From Sediminispirochaeta smaragdinae DSM 11293 (GTDB taxonomy: Bacteria > Spirochaetota > Spirochaetia > DSM-16054 > Sediminispirochaetaceae): a stretch of 64,000 nt of DNA. The stretch covers positions 558,001 to 622,000 of the forward strand of contig NC_014364.1 in assembly GCF_000143985.1 (NCBI RefSeq). Reading direction: 5' to 3'. The notes under the pieces were generated by a model. It saw only the letters and a program-made list of their open reading frames with translations, was not told where the DNA came from and made no database searches. Made by a program: the position numbers and the translations under genes. This document shows, one piece after another, positions 26,764 through 35,227 of this stretch. Every line of letters starts with the position of its first letter. Position 1 is the stretch's first letter.

Positions 26764-28671
26764 ATGAAGGAAGCCAAGATAGGAGAATTTCTTCTTTTTT
26801 TTGTTTTGATGTTTTCGATTTTTTCGGAAGCACTTCATGCAGGAACCATGGTTGTGGGTGGCAGCATGATCTTTCGCTTTGCCGTTCTTTCCGATGATGC
26901 TGCCCTGTTGAATGAATTTCCCCAATATGAAAATGAATCCAACAGCCAGCAGGTGGTGGCAAGAGCAGCGGGAAGAATCGTTGTGGAGAATCGTGCCGAC
27001 CTTACTCCCTTCACAAGCGATGTTCCCTTTCCCCTTGGAGATCGTTACCGTACAAGAGAGGACCTTACTCCTTGGTTGGAATATGCAACTCGCCGGAGCG
27101 GAGTCCGTATAACTGTTGTAAATGGGCAACGCAGCGAGCGGCCCATTGAAGAGGTTAATCCCGTTTCCGAGGCCAATATGCGTTGGATGGCCGCCCGGGC
27201 TCTGGCTGCGGCCTCGGGGGCAGAACGTCAGGATCAGGCCGTTGAACAGGTACTCCTATCGGTTCGAACGTCGGTTTCCTATCTGCTCAATGCTTCCGAG
27301 GATCCCGCTCAGGTGCTGCGAAGCGGGCGTGCCGACTGCGACGGCTATTCCAACGCAGCAGCGATCCTTTTGCGGAGCCTCGGCATTCCGGTGAAAGTGG
27401 TGGACTCCTATATCCCTCCCGGCCATATGTGGGGCTACGGACCGGAAGGTTCCGGAGGCTATCATGCCCATATCGAGGTGTATTACGAGGATGCTGGCTG
27501 GGTCAGCTACGATGTGCAGGCGACCCTCCATTTTGTCGATCCCTTTCACGTTGTAGGCTATCCCCGATCGGGGCTGCGCATAGAAGAACGTGCCGTGGAG
27601 GATAAACGCTCTATTGTGGGAATGGAAGCGGGTCCTGCCGGTGAGATTCATATGTTTCGCCGTAAGGTCTTTGGTGAGCTTTCGGCTCCTCTTTTTGTCG
27701 GCACCCTTAGGGATGAAGCCGGTGCCCTCCTTCGGGATTCCCCCCGTTCCGATCGGTGGATTTTCCTGCGAAACGACCGGGGAGAGGGAAACGGTCTGCT
27801 TATTCTTCCCAGCGGGGAGTTTGCCTTATCCTCCGATACCCTGGGATCGGATGCCTCCGGTCAGATTTTCTATCCCGGAAGGGACGGTGGCTATTTTGAG
27901 CAGAACATCGATCTTTCCGGCCTTGAGAGAGGAGCCGTACTTCGTAGGAATTTCGATATCGGAAGGGATCAGGGGACTGTCATCTCTACTCCGAAAGGAG
28001 CACGTGAATTGTATCGTTGGCACCTTCTTGCCGGAGGGGGGTGGAATCTTGAGCCAATTTCTCTGGACGCGGATAATAGTATAAAAATCGTCTCGAACCT
28101 GAGACAGTGGATCATCTCTTTTTCGCGAAACCAGGCCGATCCTCGTTATCTTGTGGATCTTTCCCATGCGGTGCCACCCGATCCCCTTCCCGTCTATCTT
28201 GAGCCGGGAAAAGCCTATCTCAAACTGCAGCCATCTCTTGCCGATGTTCCCCTGGTACTTTTTGATGCTTCGGGCAGACGCTATGCGCCGGAGATCACGG
28301 CGAAGCAGGGAGAGGCCTCCCTTCCTCTGCTGATCCCCGACAAGGGCTTTGACAGAGTGCTGCTCTATCGTGATGGGGAGGAGAAGCTGTTCTTCGGGAG
28401 CCTCGGCGAAGGGGAAGACAGGGGTGGGGCATTGCTTTACACCATTGCTTCGACTCGTTTTGATCTCAGCCTCTCTGTTGCGGTCAAGCGCCCCGGCTCT
28501 CCTCTTCTTCTGTTGGAGCGGGAGGGCAGGCGTTGGCGGCAACTGCTCAAGATAGCACGCCCAGGGGCTTCGTTGACTATTGCCTATCCCTCGGAAGATG
28601 CCGAACTCCTTCGTAATTTGGCGCTTCTACCCGCGGGAGCCTCTGTTCCCGAGCCTTTGCCTTCAAGTTGA
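26764..28671 (+). CDS. Secreted transglutaminase-fold protein
   Basis: A 635-residue exported protein with signal peptide FLLFFVLMFSIFSEALHAG. Residues ~150-260 form a transglutaminase/protease-like domain with a complete Cys-His-Asp set: GRADCDGYSNAAA (Cys), GYHAHIEVYYEDAG (His) and YDVQATLHFVDP (Asp). The ~370-residue C-terminal part is beta-rich (RSDRWIFLRNDRGEGN, EPGKAYLKLQPSLAD), probably several immunoglobulin-like domains, and has no assigned function. It likely acts in the periplasm or at the surface on peptide or cell-wall substrates. ATG 26764 follows AGAGGGG. Its TGA stop is part of the -35 box of the next gene. Confidence 0.8.
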   Translation: MKEAKIGEFLLFFVLMFSIFSEALHAGTMVVGGSMIFRFAVLSDDAALLNEFPQYENESNSQQVVARAAGRIVVENRADLTPFTSDVPFPLGDRYRTREDLTPWLEYATRRSGVRITVVNGQRSERPIEEVNPVSEANMRWMAARALAAASGAERQDQAVEQVLLSVRTSVSYLLNASEDPAQVLRSGRADCDGYSNAAAILLRSLGIPVKVVDSYIPPGHMWGYGPEGSGGYHAHIEVYYEDAGWVSYDVQATLHFVDPFHVVGYPRSGLRIEERAVEDKRSIVGMEAGPAGEIHMFRRKVFGELSAPLFVGTLRDEAGALLRDSPRSDRWIFLRNDRGEGNGLLILPSGEFALSSDTLGSDASGQIFYPGRDGGYFEQNIDLSGLERGAVLRRNFDIGRDQGTVISTPKGARELYRWHLLAGGGWNLEPISLDADNSIKIVSNLRQWIISFSRNQADPRYLVDLSHAVPPDPLPVYLEPGKAYLKLQPSLADVPLVLFDASGRRYAPEITAKQGEASLPLLIPDKGFDRVLLYRDGEEKLFFGSLGEGEDRGGALLYTIASTRFDLSLSVAVKRPGSPLLLLEREGRRWRQLLKIARPGASLTIAYPSEDAELLRNLALLPAGASVPEPLPSS

Positions 28672-28696
28672 CGACGCTTCCCTAAGCCTCTATGAT
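28668..28696 (+). promoter_or_regulatory. Promoter of the first IclR gene (leaderless type)
   Basis: TTGACG (28668-28673), a 17-base spacer and TATGAT (28691-28696), ending 6 bases before GTG 28703. The transglutaminase stop codon TGA (28669-28671) lies within the -35 box. Confidence 0.7.
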
Positions 28697-28702
28697 GGTA
28701 GG

Positions 28703-29458
28703 GTGGCTGACCATGGCGTTATTCATACAGTCGTAACTGCTTCGGAAATTCTCGAATATATTGCGGAGAAGGGAGGCGCTCAACCCGCCGAAATTGCCAA
28801 GGATCTTGGACTCGCACGAGCGAATGTCCATCGGCATATTGCCACCTTATACAACCTCGGCTTTGTTGAAAAGAGAAGCGACGGCAGATGTGTTCTCACC
28901 TTCAGGCTCTTTGAGCTAGGTAATACGGTTCCTCATACCAGAAATCTGATCGACCCCGCCCGCCCTGCAATGCTACGCCTTAGCCAGGATACCGGACAAA
29001 CCGTAAACCACGGTATTCTCCATGAGGCTTCTGTTCTGTTTATCGACAAGGTTGACGCCAACGCCTACCTCATGCTTGAACGGCCGATCGGCACCTGCCA
29101 GCCGCTTTACTGTACCAGTCTTGGAAAGGTGCTTCTTGCCTTTCAGCCAGAGGCTGAACGTGAACGGCTGATCTCCTCTCTTGATCTTATCCGCCATACC
29201 GAGCACACCATTACCGATCGAGATCGTCTTCGAGAGGCTCTGAACCTGATCCGGGAAGAGGGCTTCGGTTGTGACTTCCAGGAGATGACCAATGAGCTCA
29301 ACTGCGTTGCCGCTCCTGTATTCGGCAGCGAGGGAAAGATCGTTTCCGCCATCAGCATTTCTGCGCCTGTCGATCATTTTGATCGTGCCGCTATTGAAGC
29401 GGTCGTAACCTCCCTGACAGCAATAGCCGACGAAGTATCGAGACACATGACCCGTTAA
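28703..29458 (+). CDS. IclR-family transcriptional regulator 1
   Basis: A 251-residue regulator. The N-terminal winged helix-turn-helix has ASEILEYIAEKGGAQPAEIAK and LGLARANVHRHIATL. The C-terminal IclR effector domain has CTSLGKVLLAFQ, GFGCDFQEMTNELNCVAAPVF and ISISAPVDHFD. The start is GTG 28703, because the frame upstream overlaps the transglutaminase gene, GTG lies 6 bases after a -10 box, and the resulting length is typical. There is no Shine-Dalgarno. It is followed by a second, clearly related IclR gene and then the ectoine catabolic operon, which it probably controls in response to ectoine, hydroxyectoine or an intermediate (inference). Confidence 0.88.
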   Translation: MADHGVIHTVVTASEILEYIAEKGGAQPAEIAKDLGLARANVHRHIATLYNLGFVEKRSDGRCVLTFRLFELGNTVPHTRNLIDPARPAMLRLSQDTGQTVNHGILHEASVLFIDKVDANAYLMLERPIGTCQPLYCTSLGKVLLAFQPEAERERLISSLDLIRHTEHTITDRDRLREALNLIREEGFGCDFQEMTNELNCVAAPVFGSEGKIVSAISISAPVDHFDRAAIEAVVTSLTAIADEVSRHMTR

Positions 29459-29503
29459 GCGGGAGCTTCCCTTCAATTTACCCTAAATGAGTGATTCTTA
29501 TTC

Positions 29504-29532
29504 TTGACAGATAAAAGGAGTGGCTTTACACT
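29504..29532 (+). promoter_or_regulatory. Promoter of the second IclR gene (leaderless type)
   Basis: TTGACA (29504-29509), a 17-base spacer and TACACT (29527-29532). ATG 29533 touches the -10 box and would be upstream of the RNA start; GTG 29539, in the same frame, is 6 bases downstream. Confidence 0.7.
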
Positions 29533-29538
29533 ATGACC

Positions 29539-30333
29539 GTGTTGCACAATATAAACATGAGTTCAAATATTGATACAAAAAGCTACGCACCTGCAACTAC
29601 GGTGATTAAGGCTTTTCGGCTGTTGGAATACATAGGTTATTCCCAGCCCGTTCAGCCGGCTCAAATGGTGCGTGCTTTGGGGCTTACACGGGCGAATGTC
29701 TACCGGCTTCTGACGACGCTGATGAAAATCGGCTACGTTATCCGGGAGGATGAGGGGTATATGCTCTCCTTTAAGCTTTTTAAGCTGGGAAGCACGGTTC
29801 CTTTAAGCCGGAATTTACGTGATGTGGCAAAACCGATGATGACGGCCCTCATGAAAGAGGTGGGGGAGAATATCTACCTCACGGTTCTTTGCGAGGATAC
29901 GGTTATTGCCATCGAAGAGGTGAAGAGCTCGAATCACCTCACCCTCAACCCCGATGTTACCTACACCTATCCGCTTAACACCTGCGCAAGCGGCAAGCTC
30001 TTTTTCGCAGCCATGGAAGAAGATATCAAACAGCGGATGCTTTCCTCTCTCACCTTTGAAAAGCGTACGGAGCGCACGCTTGTGACGCCCGAAGCCTTTA
30101 TCGAGGCTTCTCGTCTTGCCTCGGCCAGAGGCTATGCCCTTGAGCTTCAGGAGTTCAGCGACGACCTCAACAGCATGGCTTCTCCCATTGTCGATTACCG
30201 TGGTCAAATGGTCGCTTCCATAGCGATTTCCGGTCCTTCAATGCGTTTGACGGAAGATCGGCTTTCTGCTTGGATCGGCCCCCTCAAAAAAACAGCACAA
30301 TTAATTAGCGAAGAACTGGGCAGAGAAAATTAG
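29539..30333 (+). CDS. IclR-family transcriptional regulator 2
   Basis: A 264-residue IclR protein. The winged helix has VIKAFRLLEYIGYSQPVQPAQ and LGLTRANVYRLLTTL. The effector domain has NTCASGKLFFAAM, GYALELQEFSDDLNSMASPIV and ASIAISGPSMRL. It is related to the neighbouring regulator (same LxLxRANVxR recognition helix), suggesting tandem duplication. The start is set at GTG 29539, 6 bases after the -10 box; ATG 29533 and ATG 29557 are alternatives, the first with AAGGAG 12 bases upstream. The aminotransferase gene follows after 55 bases, so it may lead the ectoine operon. Confidence 0.88.
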   Translation: MLHNINMSSNIDTKSYAPATTVIKAFRLLEYIGYSQPVQPAQMVRALGLTRANVYRLLTTLMKIGYVIREDEGYMLSFKLFKLGSTVPLSRNLRDVAKPMMTALMKEVGENIYLTVLCEDTVIAIEEVKSSNHLTLNPDVTYTYPLNTCASGKLFFAAMEEDIKQRMLSSLTFEKRTERTLVTPEAFIEASRLASARGYALELQEFSDDLNSMASPIVDYRGQMVASIAISGPSMRLTEDRLSAWIGPLKKTAQLISEELGREN

Positions 30334-30388
30334 GCGTAGCGCTTTCCCTGCTCATGGTTGATAGGATTTTCTGTTAAGGAGAAAGATG

Positions 30389-31774
30389 ATGGAAGATGAC
30401 AAAATTTTCGAACCGCTTTCGTTGAAGCATGCCCCGGATATAAAGGTGACGCCCCCGGGGCCAAAGTCTCAAGCGATTCTGAAGTATCAGAGCGAACACG
30501 AGAGTTCCGCGGTTTCCTACTCCAAGGGAATGCCCATGGCCCTGAAGCTGGGCAAGGGTGCGACCCTTGTGGACGTTGACGATAATGTCTTTATCGATAT
30601 GTTTGGCGGCGCAGGGGTTATGGCCCTCGGAAGCAGCCATCCCGAGATTCTGAAGGTTGCCCACGAACAGATAGATCAGGTTACCCACAGTCTCGACATC
30701 CCTACGCCCACACGGCAGAAGATGGTCGAAACCCTGATGAAGATTCTTCCCGATGAGCTTACAAGGGTTTTCTTCGGCGGTCCTACCGGAAGCGATGCCG
30801 TGGAGCAAGCTATTAAATTGGCACGCTACAATACCGGCCGCTATGAGGTCATCGCCTTTGAGGGGGCCTATCACGGTATGACCGGAACCGCCTTGGCCCT
30901 TACCTCCGATGAGGGCCACAGAGAGGGGCTGGGTCCCCTGACACCGGGGGTCCGCTTTATTCCCTTCCCCTATACCTACCGGAATCCATTCGGCTGCCCC
31001 GATGAGAATGTCGATCTTCAGGCTGCAGAGACCCTTGAGCGCGTATTGAGCGACAGCCACTCCGGTTATTCTAAACCGGCCGCCGTCATCCTTGAATCGG
31101 TCCAGGGTGAGGGAGGAACCATCATTCCCACCACCCGTTTCATGAAGCGGGTTCGGGAGATCTGCGATAAGCATGATGTATTGCTGATTTGTGATGAGAT
31201 CCAGGCAGGCCTCGGCCGTACCGGTAAGATGTTTGCCTTCCAGCACTTCGATATCGTTCCCGATATCATCACCATGAGCAAGGCTCTTGGCGGTATGGGC
31301 TTCCCCATCAGTGCCATTGCCTATAAAGAGAAACTGAACACCTGGCCGACGGGAAAGACCATCGGAACCTTCCGGGGAAATATGATTGCTTTTGCTGCCG
31401 GTGCCGCAGGTTTGAACTGGATGCTCGACAATAAGGTGTGTGAACATGCAACCGAACTTGGCAAGAAATGCATGGTTAAACTGAAAAAGCTTGAAGCCGA
31501 TTGTTCCATCGTTGGCGAAGCGCGGGGAATCGGTCTCATGATGGCCATTGAGATGGTAAAGGATAAGAAGACCAAGGAACCCGCCCCCGATTTTGCAAAA
31601 AAGGTGAGGACCTATGCCCATCGTCGTGGCGTCATGATTGAGATTGGCGGTCACTACAATAACGTTGCCCGCCTTCTCCCTCCGCTTATCATAACCGAAA
31701 AACTTGCCATGACTGCCATAGACATTATCTCCGATGTCATTCGGGATATCGAAAAAGAAGCAAAGGAGGGGTGA
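30389..31774 (+). CDS. Class III aminotransferase, probable diaminobutyrate transaminase (DoeD-like)
   Basis: A 461-residue PLP enzyme of fold type I. GGPTGSDAVEQAIKLAR binds the cofactor phosphate, LICDEIQAGLGRTGKMFAF carries the Asp that pairs with the PLP ring nitrogen, and TMSKALGGMGFPISAIAY carries the Schiff-base lysine. In ectoine breakdown DoeD converts L-2,4-diaminobutyrate to L-aspartate 4-semialdehyde. That role is inferred from the surrounding eut/doe genes and the asd gene 4 bases downstream. EctB, the biosynthetic counterpart, is in the same family, but ectA and ectC are absent. ATG 30389 has AAGGAG at 7 bases; ATG 30386 is a near alternative. Confidence 0.82.
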   Translation: MEDDKIFEPLSLKHAPDIKVTPPGPKSQAILKYQSEHESSAVSYSKGMPMALKLGKGATLVDVDDNVFIDMFGGAGVMALGSSHPEILKVAHEQIDQVTHSLDIPTPTRQKMVETLMKILPDELTRVFFGGPTGSDAVEQAIKLARYNTGRYEVIAFEGAYHGMTGTALALTSDEGHREGLGPLTPGVRFIPFPYTYRNPFGCPDENVDLQAAETLERVLSDSHSGYSKPAAVILESVQGEGGTIIPTTRFMKRVREICDKHDVLLICDEIQAGLGRTGKMFAFQHFDIVPDIITMSKALGGMGFPISAIAYKEKLNTWPTGKTIGTFRGNMIAFAAGAAGLNWMLDNKVCEHATELGKKCMVKLKKLEADCSIVGEARGIGLMMAIEMVKDKKTKEPAPDFAKKVRTYAHRRGVMIEIGGHYNNVARLLPPLIITEKLAMTAIDIISDVIRDIEKEAKEG

Positions 31775-31778
31775 TTAT

Positions 31779-32804
31779 TTGGCAAAGAAAGCACAATACA
31801 ATGTAGCCGTCGTAGGAGCCATGGGTATGGTCGGCGGAGAAATGATCAGAACCCTTGAGCGAAGAAACTTCCCTGTTGCCGAGCTTCGTCCCCTCGATAT
31901 TGCAGCCAACGCCGGCAAAGAGGTCTCTTTTCGCGGAAAGAACTGGAAGGTACAGGAAGCTAAGGGTGAAAATTTCGAGGGCATAGATATCGCCATCTTT
32001 TCCGCCGGTGGGGATGCAAGCCTCGAGCTTGCGCCAAAGGCTGCAGAGCGGGGCGCCGTTGTTGTGGACAATTCATCGGCATGGCGGATGGATCCCAAGT
32101 GTCCTTTGGTCGTTCCCGAAGTAAACCCGGCCGATCTGAAATGGCATAATGGGATCATCGCAAATCCAAACTGCTCCACCATTCAGATGGTGGTGGCTCT
32201 GAAACCCCTCCACGATTATGCAAAGATAAAACGTGTTGTCGTATCGACCTACCAGGCGGTGAGCGGGGCCGGAAAGGCCGGTACCGATTCCCTTACGAAT
32301 GAGGCAAAGAGCTATCTTGAGACCGGAAAGGTTCAGACAACCGGCAAGTTCCAGTACCAGATTGCCTTCAACTGTATTCCCCACATCGATGTTTTCCAGG
32401 AAGGGGGAAATACCAAGGAAGAGAACAAGATGATCTTCGAAACCTGCAAGATCATGGGAGACGACTCCATCAAGGTGTCGGCAACCTGTGTTCGTGTTCC
32501 TGTCTGGTACGGTCACAGCGAATCGGTGAATATCGAAACCGAACGGCCTCTAAGCCCGGAAAAGGCCAGGGGCCTGCTTGCTACCGCTCCGGGGATAAAG
32601 GTTGTGGATGAACCGGCGAAGAACGGTTATCCGATGCCTCTCTTTTCAAATGATGAAGACCTCACCATGGTTGGCCGCATCCGCAAGGATGAGAGCATCG
32701 CCAACGGCCTGAACATGTGGGTTGTTTCCAATAATGTTAGAAAAGGGGCCGCCCTGAATGCTGTTCAGGTTGCCGAGTCCCTGCTTGAGCAGAATATTCT
32801 CTAA
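31779..32804 (+). CDS. asd: Aspartate-semialdehyde dehydrogenase (phosphorylating), TTG start
   Basis: A 341-residue enzyme interconverting aspartate 4-semialdehyde and 4-aspartyl phosphate with NADP(H) and phosphate. The NADP loop is VVGAMGMVGGEM, the catalytic Cys is in NPNCSTIQMVVALKPLHD, and YQAVSGAGKAG and SATCVRVPVWYGHSESV complete the active site. The start is TTG 31779, with AAAGGAGG 9 bases upstream and 4 bases after the aminotransferase stop; no ATG fits. Canonical ectoine operons encode the non-phosphorylating aldehyde dehydrogenase DoeC at this step. Finding Asd instead, with aspartate kinase at the operon end, suggests the pair runs in reverse here. A normal biosynthetic role (Thr, Met, Lys/DAP) cannot be excluded. 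Confidence 0.9.
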   Translation: MAKKAQYNVAVVGAMGMVGGEMIRTLERRNFPVAELRPLDIAANAGKEVSFRGKNWKVQEAKGENFEGIDIAIFSAGGDASLELAPKAAERGAVVVDNSSAWRMDPKCPLVVPEVNPADLKWHNGIIANPNCSTIQMVVALKPLHDYAKIKRVVVSTYQAVSGAGKAGTDSLTNEAKSYLETGKVQTTGKFQYQIAFNCIPHIDVFQEGGNTKEENKMIFETCKIMGDDSIKVSATCVRVPVWYGHSESVNIETERPLSPEKARGLLATAPGIKVVDEPAKNGYPMPLFSNDEDLTMVGRIRKDESIANGLNMWVVSNNVRKGAALNAVQVAESLLEQNIL

Positions 32805-32818
32805 ACAGGAGGGGGAAC

Positions 32819-33997
32819 ATGGAGTTCAAGGCCCGAATTGCCGAGTTGAAAGAGGAGCTTATCGCTCTTCGGCGTGATTTTCACATGCATCCCGAGCTCG
32901 GTTTTCAGGAGTATCGTACCGCTGAAAAGGTGGAAACGTTTCTGAAAGGGCTTGGCCTTTCCCCCAAAAGGATAGCGGATACGGGGGTCGTTGCTCTCAT
33001 CGAGGGTAGCAGCCCCGGTCCTGTGCTGATGTTGCGGGCGGATATCGATGCTCTTCCTATCAGGGAGGAAAACGATCTGCCCTACACATCGGTCAACGAT
33101 GGTGTGATGCATGCCTGCGGTCATGATGCCCACACGGCTATGCTTCTGATTGCGGCAAAGGTTCTGACAGAATACCGGAACCGCATTCCTGGAACCGTGA
33201 AGCTTGTCTTTCAGCCAAACGAAGAGATCGCTGGTGCCGAAAAGCTGGTGGAGCAGGGGCTTATGAAGAATCCGGATGTAAACGCGGCGTTGGGAATACA
33301 CATCTGGACTCCCCTTCCCAGTGGTCAGATCGGCATCCAGAGCGGTGCCGTTATGGCAAGCATGGACGTCTTCAAAATCGTTATCCAGGGACGCGGAGGC
33401 CATACCGGTTATCCCGAAAGTGCCGTCGACCCTGTTATCGCGGCCTCAGCCCTTGTGATGGACGCTCAACGAATTCAGACCCGTGAAATCAGTCTCATGA
33501 AGCCTACGGTGATTATGTTCGGAAAAATCGAGGGAGGCACAAAAAACAATATCATTCCCGATACTGTAACCCTCGAAGGATCCATGCGCTATCTCTATGC
33601 CGGCGGCTCCGGCAGCGAAGAGGATCCTCCTGCCAGACTAAAGCGGCTTGCCGAAGCGGTTTGCGCCGTACACGGCTGCAGTTGCGAGGTTCATGTGGAA
33701 CGGGAAAATTCGGCGGTTGTCAACGATCGGGGTATGGTCGAACTTGTGCACAAGACAGCTTCCCAGATCGTGGGGGCCGATAGGGTTGTCGGCCATGCTT
33801 CAATGGCAGGGGAGGATTTTTCCGCCTATGCCTCGCGGGTTCCTGCCGCCTTCGTTTTTCTGGGGACAGGCAATCCGTCGAAAAAAAGCACCTATCCGCA
33901 TCACAACCCCCGGTTCAATATCGATGAGGATACCATGACCACCGGGGTGGAACTTTTTGTGCGAAGCGTTTTTGCCTATTTCGGCAATACAACGTGA
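32819..33997 (+). CDS. M20D-type amidohydrolase, candidate N-acetyl-diaminobutyrate deacetylase
   Basis: A 392-residue zinc/manganese amidohydrolase of the hippurate hydrolase/aminoacylase group. Metal-ligand motifs are HPELGFQEYRT, RADIDALPIREEN, HACGHDAHTAMLL, FQPNEEIAGAEKLVEQG and MAGEDFSAYA, with the dimerisation insert (GRGGHTGYPESAVDPV) in between. In ectoine breakdown the hydrolase product N-acetyl-2,4-diaminobutyrate must be deacetylated. The usual enzyme, DoeB/EutE, belongs to the succinylglutamate desuccinylase/AstE family, which is not in the cluster. This gene sits where DoeB would be, so it is the best candidate for that step (inference). It starts 14 bases after asd with AGGAGGGG. 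Confidence 0.85.
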   Translation: MEFKARIAELKEELIALRRDFHMHPELGFQEYRTAEKVETFLKGLGLSPKRIADTGVVALIEGSSPGPVLMLRADIDALPIREENDLPYTSVNDGVMHACGHDAHTAMLLIAAKVLTEYRNRIPGTVKLVFQPNEEIAGAEKLVEQGLMKNPDVNAALGIHIWTPLPSGQIGIQSGAVMASMDVFKIVIQGRGGHTGYPESAVDPVIAASALVMDAQRIQTREISLMKPTVIMFGKIEGGTKNNIIPDTVTLEGSMRYLYAGGSGSEEDPPARLKRLAEAVCAVHGCSCEVHVERENSAVVNDRGMVELVHKTASQIVGADRVVGHASMAGEDFSAYASRVPAAFVFLGTGNPSKKSTYPHHNPRFNIDEDTMTTGVELFVRSVFAYFGNTT

Positions 33998-34082
33998 AGG
34001 AGGTAGATGGAAAGACACTATTGCGGAGATGGTCCGCATAAGAGCGTACGTACTGTTACATGAATACTGTAGGAGGTATTAG

Positions 34083-35156
34083 ATGAAGAAAAGAGTTCTT
34101 ATCTCTGTGTTGATGATTACCCTTATCACCTTTGGTGGTCTTTTTGCACAGGGCGGTCAGGAAGCGGCTGGTGGCGCTTCCGGTAAGGTTATCAAGGCTA
34201 AGCTCGCTTCCGAGGAGATCGAAGGCGATTTTATGACGGTATGGGCAAATAATTTTGCCGATTATATGAGAGAACAGACCGATGGACAGTTCGATCTCGA
34301 GGTATATCCCTACGGAACCCTTGGTGATACCAGAGATATCAATGAGCTGGCTCAGATTGGTGTTGTCGAGTTCGTCTTTACCGATTTTGCATGGATCAGC
34401 GCCTTTGTTCCCGAGGTTCAGGTTTTAAGCCTTCATTACCTCTGGCCCAAGGAGCGAATGCCGGAAGTCCTGGAATGGGTTGTGGAAAATGGAGAGATTA
34501 TGCCCTTCCTCGATAAGGCCTTTCGAAAGAACGGACTTGTTCCCCTCGGTATTGTCTACGAAGGGTGGCAGTGGATTACCGCCAAGCCAAAGGCCGTTAC
34601 CCTCGATGATCTTCAGGGTATGAAGACCAGGGTCATGGGTTCCAAACTTCTTGTTGAAGACTACCGTGCCTACGGCATGAGCCCGACCCCCATGAGCTAC
34701 GGCGAGGTTTACAGCGGACTCCAGACCGGGCTGATTGATGCCCAGGTCAATCCTCTCTTTGCCGATTACAGCATGAAGTTCTATGAGGTAACCAACTACT
34801 TTACCCAGATGTGGGCCGAACCCTTTCTCGGCATCCCCACGGTCAACATGCAGTTCTACGATCAGTTGCCCGAGGATATGCAGAAAATGATGAAGACGTT
34901 CTTCTTGGAGAACATCATCAATGCTGCCGAGTGGATCGATAACCGAAATGCCAGCGACCGAAAGAAGATCGAAGAAGAGAAACCCGACATTGTCTGGACC
35001 GAATGGGACAAGGAAGAGATCTCCAAGGCAAAGAGCATGGCGGAGAGTGTGTGGAACGATAAATATCCTGGTATTGCCGGAGATGGTGCCGTTGAGGCCC
35101 TCAAAATCCTTCTTCGGGATATCGAAAATGCAAAGTCTGCCCTCGGAGTTGAATAA
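34083..35156 (+). CDS. TRAP transporter substrate-binding protein, TeaA/UehA-like (DctP)
   Basis: A 357-residue periplasmic binding protein with signal peptide ending LFAQGGQEA. The DctP core includes EEIEGDFMTVWANNFADYM, YGTLGDTRDINELAQIG, GMKTRVMGSKLLVEDYRAYG and PMSYGEVYSGLQTGLIDAQ. The pattern EExEGD near the mature N-terminus, PTPxxxGEVYxGLQTGxIDxQxNPxF later on, and the conserved arginine (TRVM) resemble, from memory, the ectoine receptor TeaA of Halomonas. It therefore probably delivers ectoine/hydroxyectoine to the DctQM membrane pair. ATG 34083 follows GTAGGAGGT. A strong hairpin lies just after its stop. Confidence 0.88.
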   Translation: MKKRVLISVLMITLITFGGLFAQGGQEAAGGASGKVIKAKLASEEIEGDFMTVWANNFADYMREQTDGQFDLEVYPYGTLGDTRDINELAQIGVVEFVFTDFAWISAFVPEVQVLSLHYLWPKERMPEVLEWVVENGEIMPFLDKAFRKNGLVPLGIVYEGWQWITAKPKAVTLDDLQGMKTRVMGSKLLVEDYRAYGMSPTPMSYGEVYSGLQTGLIDAQVNPLFADYSMKFYEVTNYFTQMWAEPFLGIPTVNMQFYDQLPEDMQKMMKTFFLENIINAAEWIDNRNASDRKKIEEEKPDIVWTEWDKEEISKAKSMAESVWNDKYPGIAGDGAVEALKILLRDIENAKSALGVE

Positions 35157-35173
35157 TTCCAGGTGTGGAGGCG

Positions 35174-35201
35174 GTGTGGTGCGAATCTTTTCGCACCACA
35201 C
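35174..35201 (+). promoter_or_regulatory. Intercistronic hairpin between TRAP receptor and membrane genes
   Basis: A perfect 12-bp stem (35174-35185 with 35190-35201) around the tetraloop TCTT, with no T-tract. It begins 18 bases after the receptor stop and probably protects the receptor mRNA from 3' decay, letting the receptor outnumber the membrane subunits. The ABC importer operon at 11503-11532 has an equivalent hairpin. Confidence 0.75.
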
Positions 35202-35227
35202 ATTGTATTACCGGAGAAGAAAAGCGT

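Noticed and set aside
29533..29541. ATG 29533 as the start of the second IclR gene
   Set aside because: It touches the -10 box, so it would lie upstream of the RNA start from that promoter; in-frame GTG 29539 fits the 6-base rule. It remains possible if transcription comes from further upstream.
30374..31654. A 426-codon minus-strand frame opposite the aminotransferase gene
   Set aside because: Shadow of a clear PLP-enzyme gene; composition is Gly/His-rich as expected for antisense reading.
34007..34063. An 18-codon frame with an AAGGAGGT site just before the TRAP receptor gene, possibly a leader peptide
   Set aside because: The ribosome site is only 2 bases from the ATG, and there is no run of regulatory codons or terminator/antiterminator pair; more likely leftover intercistronic sequence.
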